Source: Collinsella sp.
GTDB taxonomy: Bacteria > Actinomycetota > Coriobacteriia > Coriobacteriales > Coriobacteriaceae
Assembly (NCBI GenBank): GCA_019414055.1
Contig: DXMV01000011.1
Span: 24,710 to 88,709, forward strand
DNA: 64,000 nt
Reading direction: 5' to 3'
The stretch's first letter is position 1. Every line of letters starts with the position of its first letter. The notes under the pieces were generated by a model. That model ran no database searches. It saw nothing but the letters and a program-made list of their open reading frames with translations, and was not told the origin of the DNA. Shown piece by piece: positions 50,847 through 59,422 of this stretch. Both the position numbers and the translations under genes were made by a program.

Positions 50847-52410
50847 GCAGCGGGGTGTTTCCGGCCTCCGTTACTCGGCTTCCTTCATGGGCGGCATGGG
50901 CTTCCAGTCGGGATCCTTGATGATTTTGCGGGCGTCTTTCATGCCGCGGCGCAGCGCCGGAATGCCGGTCTTAAAGCACTTGTCGACCGCAGCAAAGCGG
51001 ATGAACTCTTTGCAGAAGGTCGCGGCGTTGCCCAAGCGGAACAGCACGGGATGATAGTCGCCGTAGATTTGCATGTAACGGGCCAAAAAGCCGCGGTTGC
51101 GCATGATGTAGTAGCGGTTGGTGTCACTCGTGGAGTTGAGTTGGCGTTTGCCGGCGATGTCCCAGTTGGAGACGGCGCGGGCGCGCTTGAGGACCACGTC
51201 GGCGACCACGGCGGCGGGGAAGTGCTGGCTGGCAACATAGCCGTAGCAGGCGTCGTCGCCATAGATGAAGAAGCGCGCATCGGGCAGGCCGATCTTGTCG
51301 ACCACGCGACGCGAGAACAGGCCGCCCTCAAAGCACAGCTGGTTCATGGCGCGGTAGCCTTCGGGGCCCAAGTCCCACTTGGCGATAGGGTTGGGGATAC
51401 CAAGCGAAAGGATGAGCTGGTACTGCCAAAAGAACGCGCCGCCGTCAAAGTCCAGGCGCGAGCCCTGGATGACGTCGTAGCGGCCCGTCCACTTTGCTAG
51501 GCATTTTGCTTCGCTGGACATTTGCGGAACGGTCGAGGAGACTGAGACCCCATTTGCCTATCGCAAGCGCTATGCGCTGCCGGAGCCTGCGCCGCTGGTG
51601 GGCATTGTGATCCCCACCAAGGACCACGTCGAGACGCTCGACGCCTGCGTGATGTCGATCGCCCAGAAGGCCACGTATGCCAACTACGAGATCGTCTTGG
51701 TGGAGAACAACAGCGAAGCCCCGGAGACGTTTGCGTATTACGAAACCCTGCCGGAGCGCGTGGCGGCTGCATCTGGTGGCAAGGGCACGGCGCGCGTTGA
51801 GTGGTGGCCGGGCGAGTTCAATGACTCCCGGATCATCAACTTTGGCGTTGAACATGCAAAGGGCGATTACCTGCTGCTGCTGAACAACGATACCGAGGCT
51901 ATAAGCCCCGACTTTATCGAAGAGATGATGGGCTATCTGCAGCGTCCCGATGCGGGCGTGGTGGGTGCCAAGCTCTACTTTGCCGATCATCTGGTGCAGC
52001 ATGCCGGCATTTTGGTTGGCGTGCGTGGTGCACTTGCCCATGCCAACCAAGATTTCTCGGCAAAACGTGAGGGCTACCTTGCCCGTGCTGTGCGTCCCGG
52101 CAACTTTAGTGCCGTAACAGGCGCCTGCCAGATGGTTCGTCGCGATGTATTTGAGCAGGTCGGAGGCTACAACGAGGAACTCGCCGTTGGGTTTAACGAT
52201 GCAGACTTTTGCCTGCGCGTGTGGGAGGCGGGCTACCGTACCATCTTTACGCCCTATGCCGAGCCGCATCACTACGAGTTCACCTCGCGCGGCAGGGAAG
52301 AGGCCAACGAGGAAAAGATGCGCCGCTGGAAGCGCGAGCAAGCGCTGTTCATGCAGCGCTGGCCGGAGTTCTTCCTCAACGGTGATCCGTGGCTCGGACC
52401 AAATCTCGCT
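50811..52410. repeat. Large direct repeat, copy 1 (glycosyltransferase cassette)
   Basis: About 1.6 kb matching 59364-60985 in the same orientation with roughly 90% identity by eye. It begins inside the 3' end of the AAA-ATPase_like gene and contains two glycosyltransferase fragments joined head to head. The right part has lost about 25 bases compared with copy 2. Confidence 0.85.
50871..51521 (-). pseudogene. Glycosyltransferase family 2, C-terminal fragment (copy 1)
   Basis: 216 residues corresponding to the second half of a GT2 enzyme: DVIQGSRLDFDGGAFFWQ, AMNQLCFEGGLFSRRVVDKI and FIYGDDACYGY (acceptor-side DD motif), then helices. The nucleotide-sugar-binding N-terminal half is absent. 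The ATG at 51521 lies within sequence that is coding for the plus-strand fragment, so the start is probably accidental and a rearrangement fused the two. The homologue at 59423 has the same junction. Confidence 0.7.
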
Positions 52411-52527
52411 TTAGCGCGAAGTGATGCCAAGGTCCGGCAAAGTATCCTTAAGAGCCGCAAGAGCGGAGGGGTTCAAGTACTCCTCGTTCAAACGGCTCTT
52501 GTCATAACGAAAATGCGTGTCTCGTGA
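51481..52527 (+). pseudogene. Glycosyltransferase family 2, N-truncated, 3' end altered (copy 1)
   Basis: The frame reads LVGIVIPTKDHVETLDACV, YEIVLVENNSE, LLLLNNDTEAI, VTGACQMVRRDVF and GFNDADFCLRV, a complete GT2 domain of the type found as second domain in large bifunctional rhamnan/teichoic-type glycosyltransferases. No ATG precedes the domain; a GTG at 51598 is the first possible start. Near 52405 a ~25-base deletion relative to copy 2 removes the normal stop, so the frame continues into the 3' end of the ATPase gene on the other strand. Confidence 0.75.
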
Positions 52528-53388
52528 GCACTCGACGAGTTCTGCGGTAAAGAACTTCTCCCAGCTAAAGAACTTTGAGCTTTCGATATGTTCAGCGGGA
52601 TTAAGCAGCATGTCCTTAATGTGTTTGCTGTTGAATAATCCCGACTTTAACACGAGCCACTCAAACGATTCCGGCAGGAATAGCTTGATGCTCTTTCGGC
52701 GCAGTAGTGCGGTAGCTTCTGCAATTTCTGGTCCAAAGGCGGCGCCATCGGCAATCACGAGGATGTCGTTTTCCGGTGCGTTCATAATGCAGTTGCAAAT
52801 ATTTGATTTTCCACCCGCGCTGATGCACTTAATGTTGCTCTTTTTGCATAGCAAATTGAAGAATTCGTAGCCCGAATTTGTGTCTTCGACGATGACGAGC
52901 TCGGGTCTCTCGCCTCTAAATTCAGTATCACCATAAATGCGATATGTAGAGGTGTAGACACGAGAGTAAACAGGATATTTCGTTGTGGTTCGGTTGGTGT
53001 TCTTAAGACCGTAGATTTCATCAACACTGTAGGGTAGTTGATGCAGTGACTCTCGGGCGACGATAACGTAATAGTTCGAGCTATGTTTTGCCTCATGTGC
53101 AAAATCTTCCGTTCGAACAAAAGTATTACCTTCATCAATAAAAACAATGCTGCCGGAAATCTCTTGGAGATCTCTGCGCCAATTCTTTCCAACAATTGTC
53201 TTACAGGGCACTTTGCAACTTACTGTTACGCCGCTTTGTGCCCCTAATTCTTCGTGGGCGGCCACCATATCGAGCAACGTCGTTTTGCCCGTAGCGCTGT
53301 TGCCTTGAATGATGGTCAGGTTTCTATTGATAGTCAGTTTAAACTGAACCCGGTTATTTTGAATAATTACCTTGTATGATCCGCGCAT
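52411..53388 (-). CDS. P-loop ATPase with TOPRIM-like C-terminal half
   Basis: 325 residues, AT-rich and foreign to the surroundings. Walker A GNSATGKT at residues 29-36 follows LTIIQ; Walker B SIVFIDE at 80-86. From residue ~163 the pattern LVIVEDTNSGYEFFNLL (Glu168) and DILVIADGAAFG (Asp214) resembles a TOPRIM fold, but the second Asp of DxD is missing. An ATPase plus TOPRIM is the layout of OLD-family nucleases such as GajA; the link is inference. The ATG overlaps the stop of the DUF4869 gene (TGATG), so the two are translationally coupled. The 3' end abuts glycosyltransferase copy 1. Confidence 0.65.
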   Translation of the reverse strand: MRGSYKVIIQNNRVQFKLTINRNLTIIQGNSATGKTTLLDMVAAHEELGAQSGVTVSCKVPCKTIVGKNWRRDLQEISGSIVFIDEGNTFVRTEDFAHEAKHSSNYYVIVARESLHQLPYSVDEIYGLKNTNRTTTKYPVYSRVYTSTYRIYGDTEFRGERPELVIVEDTNSGYEFFNLLCKKSNIKCISAGGKSNICNCIMNAPENDILVIADGAAFGPEIAEATALLRRKSIKLFLPESFEWLVLKSGLFNSKHIKDMLLNPAEHIESSKFFSWEKFFTAELVECSRDTHFRYDKSRLNEEYLNPSALAALKDTLPDLGITSR

Positions 53389-53837
53389 CAGGAGTTCTCC
53401 CTTAGGCATTTTCCAGCTATGGGGACAAGGTCAAACATCGTGTGGACCACGTCGCCCGTGTTGGCAACGGTCACCGTAAATTTGCCGTTTCCAAAATCTA
53501 ATATATGGTAGAGGTTGATTGTTAAGTCCTTTTGCGCAGCGATTCTTAGAATCCAGTAGGCGCAATTGTCACCACAGTTTGAGGCGTTATATACATTTTG
53601 CGGCATAAAGTACATAAGCAGCAGAGTTTTGGTGCCGCTTGATAGTTTCTCGGGGGGGATGATGCCTAGGATCTTAGTGTCTATGGCATTGGGCCCGACG
53701 ACAGTGCCCTTGTCGATAGATTTAATGACACGTTGGGCAAAGGAATCTTCAAACCACTGGGGGGAGTACACGTTATCGAAATAGACCGATGTGTTGTAAA
53801 TCACGTTATCCATGTCCCCATAATGTATCGTTAACAC
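53388..53837 (-). CDS. DUF4869 protein, partner of the P-loop ATPase
   Basis: 149 residues. MLTIHYGDMDNVIYNTSVYF, VVGPNAIDTKILGIIPPEKL and ASNCGDNCAYWILRIA match what I know as DUF4869, a small family of unknown function in gut Firmicutes and Actinobacteria. It begins with GTG after a perfect AGGAGG and ends in TGATG overlapping the ATPase start, so the pair is one unit. The upstream ORC-like fragment overlaps its start by a few bases. No signal peptide or membrane segment. Confidence 0.7.
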   Translation of the reverse strand: MLTIHYGDMDNVIYNTSVYFDNVYSPQWFEDSFAQRVIKSIDKGTVVGPNAIDTKILGIIPPEKLSSGTKTLLLMYFMPQNVYNASNCGDNCAYWILRIAAQKDLTINLYHILDFGNGKFTVTVANTGDVVHTMFDLVPIAGKCLRENS

Positions 53838-54307
53838 GTCGACCTCCTGGGTTGAACGCTGCGTTTTCCCGTGGTGCTGATTATATCGTTTTGTTTTTGG
53901 GTCGCTGAAACGAGATTGTCTCGTTGCGCGGCAGCAAACGATAAAAACGGGGCGTATCGTTGTTCTCTCGTTGCAAGCATTTTGATGCTTGCTGCGTCGG
54001 CTATTTTGCGTTGGCCATTCACTAGCTTTATCTTTATGAGCTCTCGAGCGCTTAAAGATCGAGTGAGCGAGCCGCGCATTGACGCAAGAGGTCCGATGGC
54101 CCCCTTATTCTCCTCGACTTTAACATGGTGCATAAGCACGTCATTTTCTGCGGCAATGGATTCGATTGCATTAAGGTGAACGGTTTTACCCACTTCTAGC
54201 AATCCATAGAATGTCACGGGTTGGGTTTGATATCCTTCGGATAATGCCTTCAAATTGAGTTCCACTGATAGCTGTATTTCGCCTCGTCCAGCTAGGTATT
54301 TGGGCAT
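53831..54307 (-). pseudogene. ORC-like AAA ATPase, N-terminal fragment
   Basis: 158 residues. YLAGRGEIQL, then FYGLLEVGKTVHLNAIESIA carries a Walker A (GLLEVGKT) in the context LYGLRGVGKT of small ORC/Cdc6-like bacterial ATP-binding proteins of about 380 residues. After ~115 residues the family match fades and the frame ends, so Walker B, sensor and C-terminal wHTH are missing. A matching C-terminal piece lies on the other strand at 60992-61425. Confidence 0.6.
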
Positions 54308-54579
54308 AGTTCCGACTCTAGGAGTATATTACTTTCGATAGTCGATCATTTACTTCATCTGCTTAGGTATCGAGGCAATATTAAGTTTGAGAATATCGGT
54401 AACTCTTATGCGTGCCATCAAATTGTGATACGGCTTAGTTGCCTGTCGCCTGCGAAATCGTTCTAGTTATATTGTTTTCTCCTTGAAAGGAAGTAGGGGC
54501 CACGCTCTTAAGAGCGCCTGTTTTCTTATTTTTCACGGCAAACGAAACCCATCACGCCTTTGGCGGAAAGTAGCTAAGA
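54308..54579. other. AT-rich gap without recognised gene
   Basis: No ORF with a ribosome site. A GTTTTCTTATTT stretch and TAAGACACTTCC near the end border the transposase remnant. The segment contains the upstream region of the ORC-like fragment. Confidence 0.4.
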
Positions 54580-54762
54580 CACTTCCCAGGGTGCTTCACG
54601 AGAATGTTTCCCAAGAAACTGCAGGCCTACCTTGACTGGCACGTTCACCTTTTCCGGGTTAACAGGGCCCACGAGAGGTTAGACCTGACCACAAAAGTGA
54701 TGTGCCATGCGCTGAGGTCCGCGAAAGCCTTTCTCAGCTTAGGGTGGATGGGGTACCATCTG
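54580..54762 (+). pseudogene. Transposase C-terminal remnant
   Basis: About 55 residues (FPKKLQAYLDWHVHLFRVN ... TKVMCHALRS) that align with FPRNVQAYLDLFVNLFRVN ... AKVVRHVLM encoded on the minus strand at 63557-63943. The two are C-terminal ends of the same kind of transposase; I cannot name the IS family. Nothing of the catalytic part remains here. Confidence 0.5.
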
Positions 54763-54766
54763 CTAA

Positions 54767-55294
54767 CTAAAGCGTTGAAAAATAAAAGAATATAAAAAGT
54801 ACCGCTGCCATCATGGTTCCAGATAAGTATCGAGCTACAGGGTGGAATCTAAAGTACTTTACCGAGGGTAATAAAATTTCAGCGATAAAAAATCCGATTA
54901 GCAGTACTTCAAGTGCGCTAAGCATATTAGTGAATAAATTGATCGAGGTATAATTGACGGATGCGTCGTTTTTAACTAATCCCACAACCGTGTTTAGAAT
55001 AGATACTAAAATTGCCAGTACACTGATGATAATACTGAATACGTTTGCGGATTCTTTGTTGGATTTACTCTTATGTTCTTCGTCAAATTTTCGAAGAGCC
55101 ATTCTGCCTTGCAATGTCAGGAAAACGTTTGAGTGCTCATGTCGAATATAGCCAAGGGCCATTAAATCCTTCAGTGATTCAGTATGTTTTATCCTTTTCA
55201 ATTCGCTATCTGTTAAGGGAGCACCGTTTGATTTGAGGAATGAGTACATAATTTCATCGGCTCCAAAGGGGATTGTGGTGTTTTTATCTTTCAA
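54767..55294 (-). CDS. Winged-helix-like protein with C-terminal membrane segments
   Basis: 175 residues. An N-terminal region with a wHTH-like pattern (DSELKRIKHTESLKDLMALGY, LTLQGRMALRKF; quoted short) is followed by ~3 hydrophobic segments (VFSIIISVLAILVSILNTVV, MLSALEVLLIGFFIAEILL, SGTMMAAVLFIFFYFS). The start appears to be TTG at 55294 after AGGGAG. Strongly AT-rich. No family recognised; a small DNA-binding or sensor domain on a membrane anchor is possible. It lies alone between transposase remnants. Confidence 0.5.
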   Translation of the reverse strand: MKDKNTTIPFGADEIMYSFLKSNGAPLTDSELKRIKHTESLKDLMALGYIRHEHSNVFLTLQGRMALRKFDEEHKSKSNKESANVFSIIISVLAILVSILNTVVGLVKNDASVNYTSINLFTNMLSALEVLLIGFFIAEILLPSVKYFRFHPVARYLSGTMMAAVLFIFFYFSTL

Positions 55295-55374
55295 TTTTGA
55301 TTCGCTCCCTGCATATTCAGCGCTTGCATTGCTACTACTTTACTTTTCTGACCTGATGACTGCATTTCCTCAAA

Positions 55375-55875
55375 TTAATGCGATCTTTTAAATACTTTAA
55401 TTCTCCGAGCGGTTGTAGGTGCCACCAAGATTCTTTCGATAATTGATTGAGCTAGTCTCGCTCTGTCCGATGCCCTAGCCCTTATTCTTGTTTTCAGTTC
55501 GTCCATCTCTTCCGACTTTGTCATTTCCAGATATCTCCTCTTTATCCGCTCGTGCTCAACGGTGCGCACGAGCCTTGCTGTGACGAGCATGAGGCCGAGT
55601 TTCCATCGATGAAGGTGCTGACGAACCTCACTCTTTGCCTGACCCTGTAGTTTATCCGGTCGATGCCGTTGTTGGCTCGGGAGGGGAGTCCGTGTAGGCG
55701 AGTGTGCCTGAATCGGAACCCGTTCTGCGCGGTGAGCTCGCGCATGCTTGACCGCTTCCTCAAATGGTTCTCGTTGACCGGGCTGACAAGGCACACCGAC
55801 AGTCATAGGTGCGACGCGTTCGAGGTACAGTTTCGGGCGGAACCCACAAGAGCGTGCGAGATGACCTAGGGGCAC
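55375..55875 (-). pseudogene. Degenerate transposase-like segment
   Basis: Different minus-strand frames carry pieces reminiscent of IS256/IS1249-type transposase ends (LPSRANNGIDRINYRVRQRV, compare NNRxEGGxNxxLR). GC content rises to that of the chromosome here, unlike the flanks. No intact frame, so I treat the 166-residue ORF as debris rather than a gene. Confidence 0.35.
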
Positions 55876-55927
55876 CTTGCAACTGTACTGGAGTTACTGG
55901 AAGGAACGGCAATGGCGTTGGATTAAC

Positions 55928-56109
55928 TTATTTAACAGAGACTTTTTTAATTGGCGCGCCCATATAAATCTTTTCTGCATGCTCGACTGCTTCTGCAGCC
56001 TCTGCGGCGCCCCGTCATTGGTAAAGCTACCTGATAGAGAGGGGAATTCGATGTCATAGCTGGCGTCTTCATCGGAGGATAAGGCTGCTTGATAGCTATA
56101 TGTTTTCAT
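55928..56109 (-). pseudogene. hicB: HicB-family antitoxin, frameshifted, without hicA
   Basis: From ATG 56109: MKTYSYQAALSSDEDASYD, FPSLSGSFTNDG is the HicB N-terminal fold. Then the frame shifts within the run GGGGCG (about 56005-56014); the adjacent frame continues as AAEAAEAVEHAEKIYMG and VSVK and stops at 55928, about 60 residues in all, a normal short HicB. No HicA-like ORF lies on either side. So this is the remnant of a type II toxin-antitoxin pair. Confidence 0.75.
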
Positions 56110-56293
56110 CTCTAGTCATCTCAGGCTATTATAGATATATTGTTTGCAGCTTTTACGTTTTCCGGCACGTTCCAATCGGAATCATTTTTTTGGTAGTTGA
56201 TAGACATGACTTCTGCTTCGTATGTGCATTCATTTTTTTGCACTGGATTAAATCAACTGCATCTAATTTAGCTAGATTGGGAAGTGATATTGT
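56110..56293. other. AT-rich upstream region of the DUF2971 gene
   Basis: 184 bases, about 65% AT, without a supported gene. Several TATAAT-like stretches, for example TATTATAGATATATTG near 56128; none can be chosen. Confidence 0.35.
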
Positions 56294-57271
56294 ATGGTGC
56301 TAAGCCTGACACAGAAAGATATTTATCGGGAGACGCTGGCTAATCTCGTTGCCAAGCAAAACGATGACGCTTCTATTGTTTCCGCAGAGAAGGAGCTGGA
56401 AGCTCTATCGGCTTCTCTCGCTCCGCGAATGCTTTACCGCTATCGGCCTCCAACTGAATACGCTTTTGCCGACCTAGAAAACGCAACTGTTACATTTTCT
56501 CATCCAAGGGTTTTCAGCGATCAGCGCGACTCGGTGCCGATCTATAACTGGAATGGTATAGATGAAATCGAAAGTTATCTCAATGATGATGAACAAGCGT
56601 TAGAGAAAATAAATCAAATTGATTTTAGACGACTTGCGTTTGTTTTAGGGGCTCTGGGGGTTCCTTTAAATTTAGCAAGAATTGATGAGTTCGAGATGCT
56701 ATCCGATGAGGGGAGAGTTAGTCTTTTTCGCTCGGCTGTTAAAAACTTGCGTTTATTTGTTGGAGGATTTGTCGTTCCAGTTCATCAGAATAGCTGTCGA
56801 AATTCTTGCCGAATTTTGTGCCTAACAGACAATCCTAGCGATTCGAATATGTGGAATGTATATTCCGAAAGCCAAGCGGGTTTCGTTCTTGCTTACGACA
56901 GAGAAGCTATTCGCAATTGCAATATTGCTAACGGAATGCGTACTGAAATATTGCCAATTTTATATGATGACAAACCATTTAATTGCGACCCTCAAATTGC
57001 TTGGACTGCTGCTAGGATGCTTGGTCTTAATGTGGGCAGTGATGACATGCTTAGTGATCTGCGGGCAATTTACAGAAAGGGCAGTGCGTTTGAGTGGGAG
57101 AACGAATATCGTGCCCGTCTTGTACCAGAGCCAGATGAGCTTGAGATGAATTATGTACAACGCCCATGCAAGCCGTTGCGAGTTATTCTTGGGAGCAGGA
57201 TGACTCAAGAGGATAGAGAGCGTTGCATTTTCGCGGCGAATAAACTGGATATTCCTGTAGATGAACATTGA
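56294..57271 (+). CDS. DUF2971 domain protein
   Basis: 325 residues. MLYRYRPPTEYAFADLEN near residue 44, TVTFSHPRVFSDQRDSVP, ILCLTDNPSDSNMWNVYSE and FEWENEYRARLV are the DUF2971 blocks (normally LYKYR, FSxPxxFNDPFD, CFSxxxxxxxMWxxYA, KxxxWxxExExR). The function is unknown; members occur in defence islands. The otherwise conserved DPFD is DQRDS here. The ribosome site is weak (GGGAAG). AT-rich, like the rest of the cargo. Confidence 0.75.
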   Translation: MVLSLTQKDIYRETLANLVAKQNDDASIVSAEKELEALSASLAPRMLYRYRPPTEYAFADLENATVTFSHPRVFSDQRDSVPIYNWNGIDEIESYLNDDEQALEKINQIDFRRLAFVLGALGVPLNLARIDEFEMLSDEGRVSLFRSAVKNLRLFVGGFVVPVHQNSCRNSCRILCLTDNPSDSNMWNVYSESQAGFVLAYDREAIRNCNIANGMRTEILPILYDDKPFNCDPQIAWTAARMLGLNVGSDDMLSDLRAIYRKGSAFEWENEYRARLVPEPDELEMNYVQRPCKPLRVILGSRMTQEDRERCIFAANKLDIPVDEH

Positions 57272-57462
57272 TAGTTATCCGTTAATAGTGCCGTATAGTC
57301 ATTTGTTTGTCAGCTGAATCGTGTACTAGTGGACTCCTGAGTTGGCGATTGCTATATCTACTGGGACATTTCGAAAGATAATTTGATGTAATTTACGTTA
57401 ATGGGAGTTGTTTATCTATGATTTTCTTATCAAATTGGGATTATTACTTGGTTCTTGGTGAG
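57272..57462. other. AT-rich spacer after the DUF2971 gene
   Basis: No ORF or hairpin that I can support. Confidence 0.35.
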
Positions 57463-57640
57463 CCCGTGAGCACGTAATACTGAGCAGTTTAATCAAGCGG
57501 GTCGCTCCCCGGGGATGGGGGGGCTGCTCTTGGCCAATAGTTTTACCGCGTGGTTACTCTGGCGTGCTCGAGCAGAAAGGATGAAGGAGATGATCCATGC
57601 CCCTGGACACAGCGAGTGCTTCTTGTTTTATGGGTTATTG
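57463..57640 (+). mobile_element. IS end remnant, copy 1
   Basis: GTGAGCACG-TAATAC-TGAGCAGTTTAA-TCAAG-CGGGTCGC, then a GC-rich palindrome, matches 63909-64000 closely. About 100 bases further ATGAAGGAGATGATCCATGC with AGAAAGG in front looks like the start of a transposase frame that soon breaks. I read it as the left end of an IS whose body is lost. Confidence 0.5.
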
Positions 57641-57754
57641 TGTCCTTAACCGCTTATTTGATATCAACTGACACGCAGTCTAATTATGTTGGCTATTATC
57701 TTTATTTTGTCGTTATTAGGTGCCTTTGCGTTAAGACTGATGGAGATGATTCAT

Positions 57755-58612
57755 ATGGCATATCCTCCGAAACGTCCAAGTAGCCACATAATTGATACAG
57801 CGGCATGCTCTTTCGTCACCTCCCTTATGCCTTCTGAAAGCTGGGTTGTTCGAGACTTAACAGAACGTGATTTTGGAATCGATAAAATTTTTGAGCGCTT
57901 TGAAAACGGATTCGCTACTGGTGAATTAATGGCAATTCAGGTGAAGGGAACAGATAAACCTCTCGAAGATAAACCTGAAATTCCATTTTCCATTGATACG
58001 AAGACGCTTTTATACGCTGAAATGTTTGCAATACCCTTTCTTTTAATCAGGTGCTCTTTGGCGGATGATGGAGCGTGCTATTTTGTTTGGTTGCAAGAGT
58101 ATATTCGTGTTCGTTTGAATTTTGATAATTCGTCTTGGCGAAAGCAAGGGTCAAATACTATTTTGATTCCAGCTTCTAATAGATTGGGCGATACCTCTGC
58201 TGAAAGTCGGTTAATCCATATCTCTCGGTTTCCAAAAATGAAAGAGTCATGGCTTAAATATTATATAGATACATGTGATTTAGCGTATCAACTTCCGAAT
58301 TTTATTGAGGAGGATGCCATCACATTAGATTTCGCAATACAATATGTTTTGCCTGCTCTTGATAGCCTTGAGAAGGCTAATAACATGCTTGGTTTTATTT
58401 CTAACCACCTTGTGGCTACTAAATTGAGCCAAGCTATCGAGCTTGGAAAACGTATTTGCGACAAAGAGTTTGAAAGTGAATTAACTGATTCGTTTTTTAA
58501 ATTCGTTTGCCTGTGTTCTGATGTGCGCAAATCTATAGATATGCTATCACTTAGATTCGACGTCGATCATATGAGGTTTTTATATGAGTTCGAAGGCGTA
58601 GCGGAGTATTAG
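57755..58612 (+). CDS. DUF4365 (PD-(D/E)XK nuclease-like) protein
   Basis: 285 residues. ERDFGIDKIFERF, then ATGELMAIQVKG around residue 65 gives the D...ExQVK arrangement of the restriction-endonuclease-like fold in DUF4365; CYFVWLQEYI follows, as usual. The C-terminal ~110 residues are helical and unassigned. The ATG at 57755 follows GGAGATG. The frame is also open for 23 residues upstream, including a hydrophobic stretch (LAIIFILSLLGAFAL) starting at 57686, so a membrane-anchored form is possible, but that ATG lacks a ribosome site. Confidence 0.65.
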   Translation: MAYPPKRPSSHIIDTAACSFVTSLMPSESWVVRDLTERDFGIDKIFERFENGFATGELMAIQVKGTDKPLEDKPEIPFSIDTKTLLYAEMFAIPFLLIRCSLADDGACYFVWLQEYIRVRLNFDNSSWRKQGSNTILIPASNRLGDTSAESRLIHISRFPKMKESWLKYYIDTCDLAYQLPNFIEEDAITLDFAIQYVLPALDSLEKANNMLGFISNHLVATKLSQAIELGKRICDKEFESELTDSFFKFVCLCSDVRKSIDMLSLRFDVDHMRFLYEFEGVAEY

Positions 58613-59121
58613 CGATCTGTCTTTTGCTGTGGGTTGAATGTAATGCGGGATTTCTTGTTGAATACTTTAATCCACTGCTTATCTTCAAGAGATTGATTTC
58701 CGAACTCAGCCGAACACATTGAGCGAATAGGCCGTTCCCGCAGCTAGCCGAACGCCCCCGAGGTCCCATTCGGGCTCCCGGGGGCGGCATTTTCCCTGTT
58801 GAAGGAACGGTGGAGATGTGTTTCGATAGGTCCGGTGGCCATGCTCCGCCCGCCGCCCGGCATCTCTTCCCAGACTCAGCCGAACGGTCGGTCCGTCTAC
58901 TCCGTTTTTCCTTCTAGGCTAGGCCAGCGGGGCACCGCCCTTCTCGGCGCGCGCCCTCTCTTTGAGCCCCGGCATCAGGTCGAGGTCGCCGAGCGCCACG
59001 TCCTCCACGCCGTAGACGTCCAGCAGCTCCGCTGCATCCCCCCGAGCATCGCCCTGAAGGCGCGCGGGCGTCGAGAAGCCGAGTGCGCCGCGGGGCTCGG
59101 AGGGGTGCCCAGTCGCGCGGT
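58613..59121. mobile_element. IS21-type end sequences and unassigned remnant
   Basis: AGCCGAAC appears at 58708, 58745 and 58876 in short repeats with intervening palindromic CCCCCGAG/CTCCCGGGGG, the look of IS21-type terminal repeats. Between 58915 and 59120 the minus strand keeps a frame ending DVYGVEDVALGDLDLMPGL... that I cannot assign. No complete gene. Confidence 0.4.
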
Positions 59122-59383
59122 ATACACAAGAAGAGACTCAAGTGCTACGCCCCCTCGAAGCTCCTCATAGTCGACGAGCTGGGCTACCTCGACATCGACG
59201 AGGGCGGCGCCGACCTGCTTTTCCAGCTTGTGAGCATCCGCTACGAGCAGCGGTCCACCGTGATCAGGACCAACGTCGGGATAGCCGGTTGGACGAAGGT
59301 CCTCGGGGACGAGGTCGCGGCGAGCGCCATTGCCGACCGGGTCTGCCACCACTGCCACCTGATGGGCAACATGTGTCCGTAGT
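59122..59383 (+). pseudogene. istB: IstB-like ATPase fragment of an IS21-family element
   Basis: About 85 residues: KLLIVDELGYLDIDEGGADL is the IstB Walker B region, then LLFQLVSIRYEQRSTVIRTN and WTKVLGDEVAASAIADRV, HHCHLMG, the usual C-terminal blocks of IstB. The P-loop half is missing, and the 3' end runs directly into the copied tail of the AAA-ATPase_like gene. Confidence 0.8.
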
Positions 59384-59422
59384 GTGCCAGCGGCTTTAAG
59401 CAGCGGGTGTTTCCGGCCTCGG

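Noticed and set aside
55375..55875. 166-codon ORF as a real gene
   Set aside because: Mixed frames with transposase-like pieces, no ribosome site, and base composition unlike its neighbours; better explained as IS debris.
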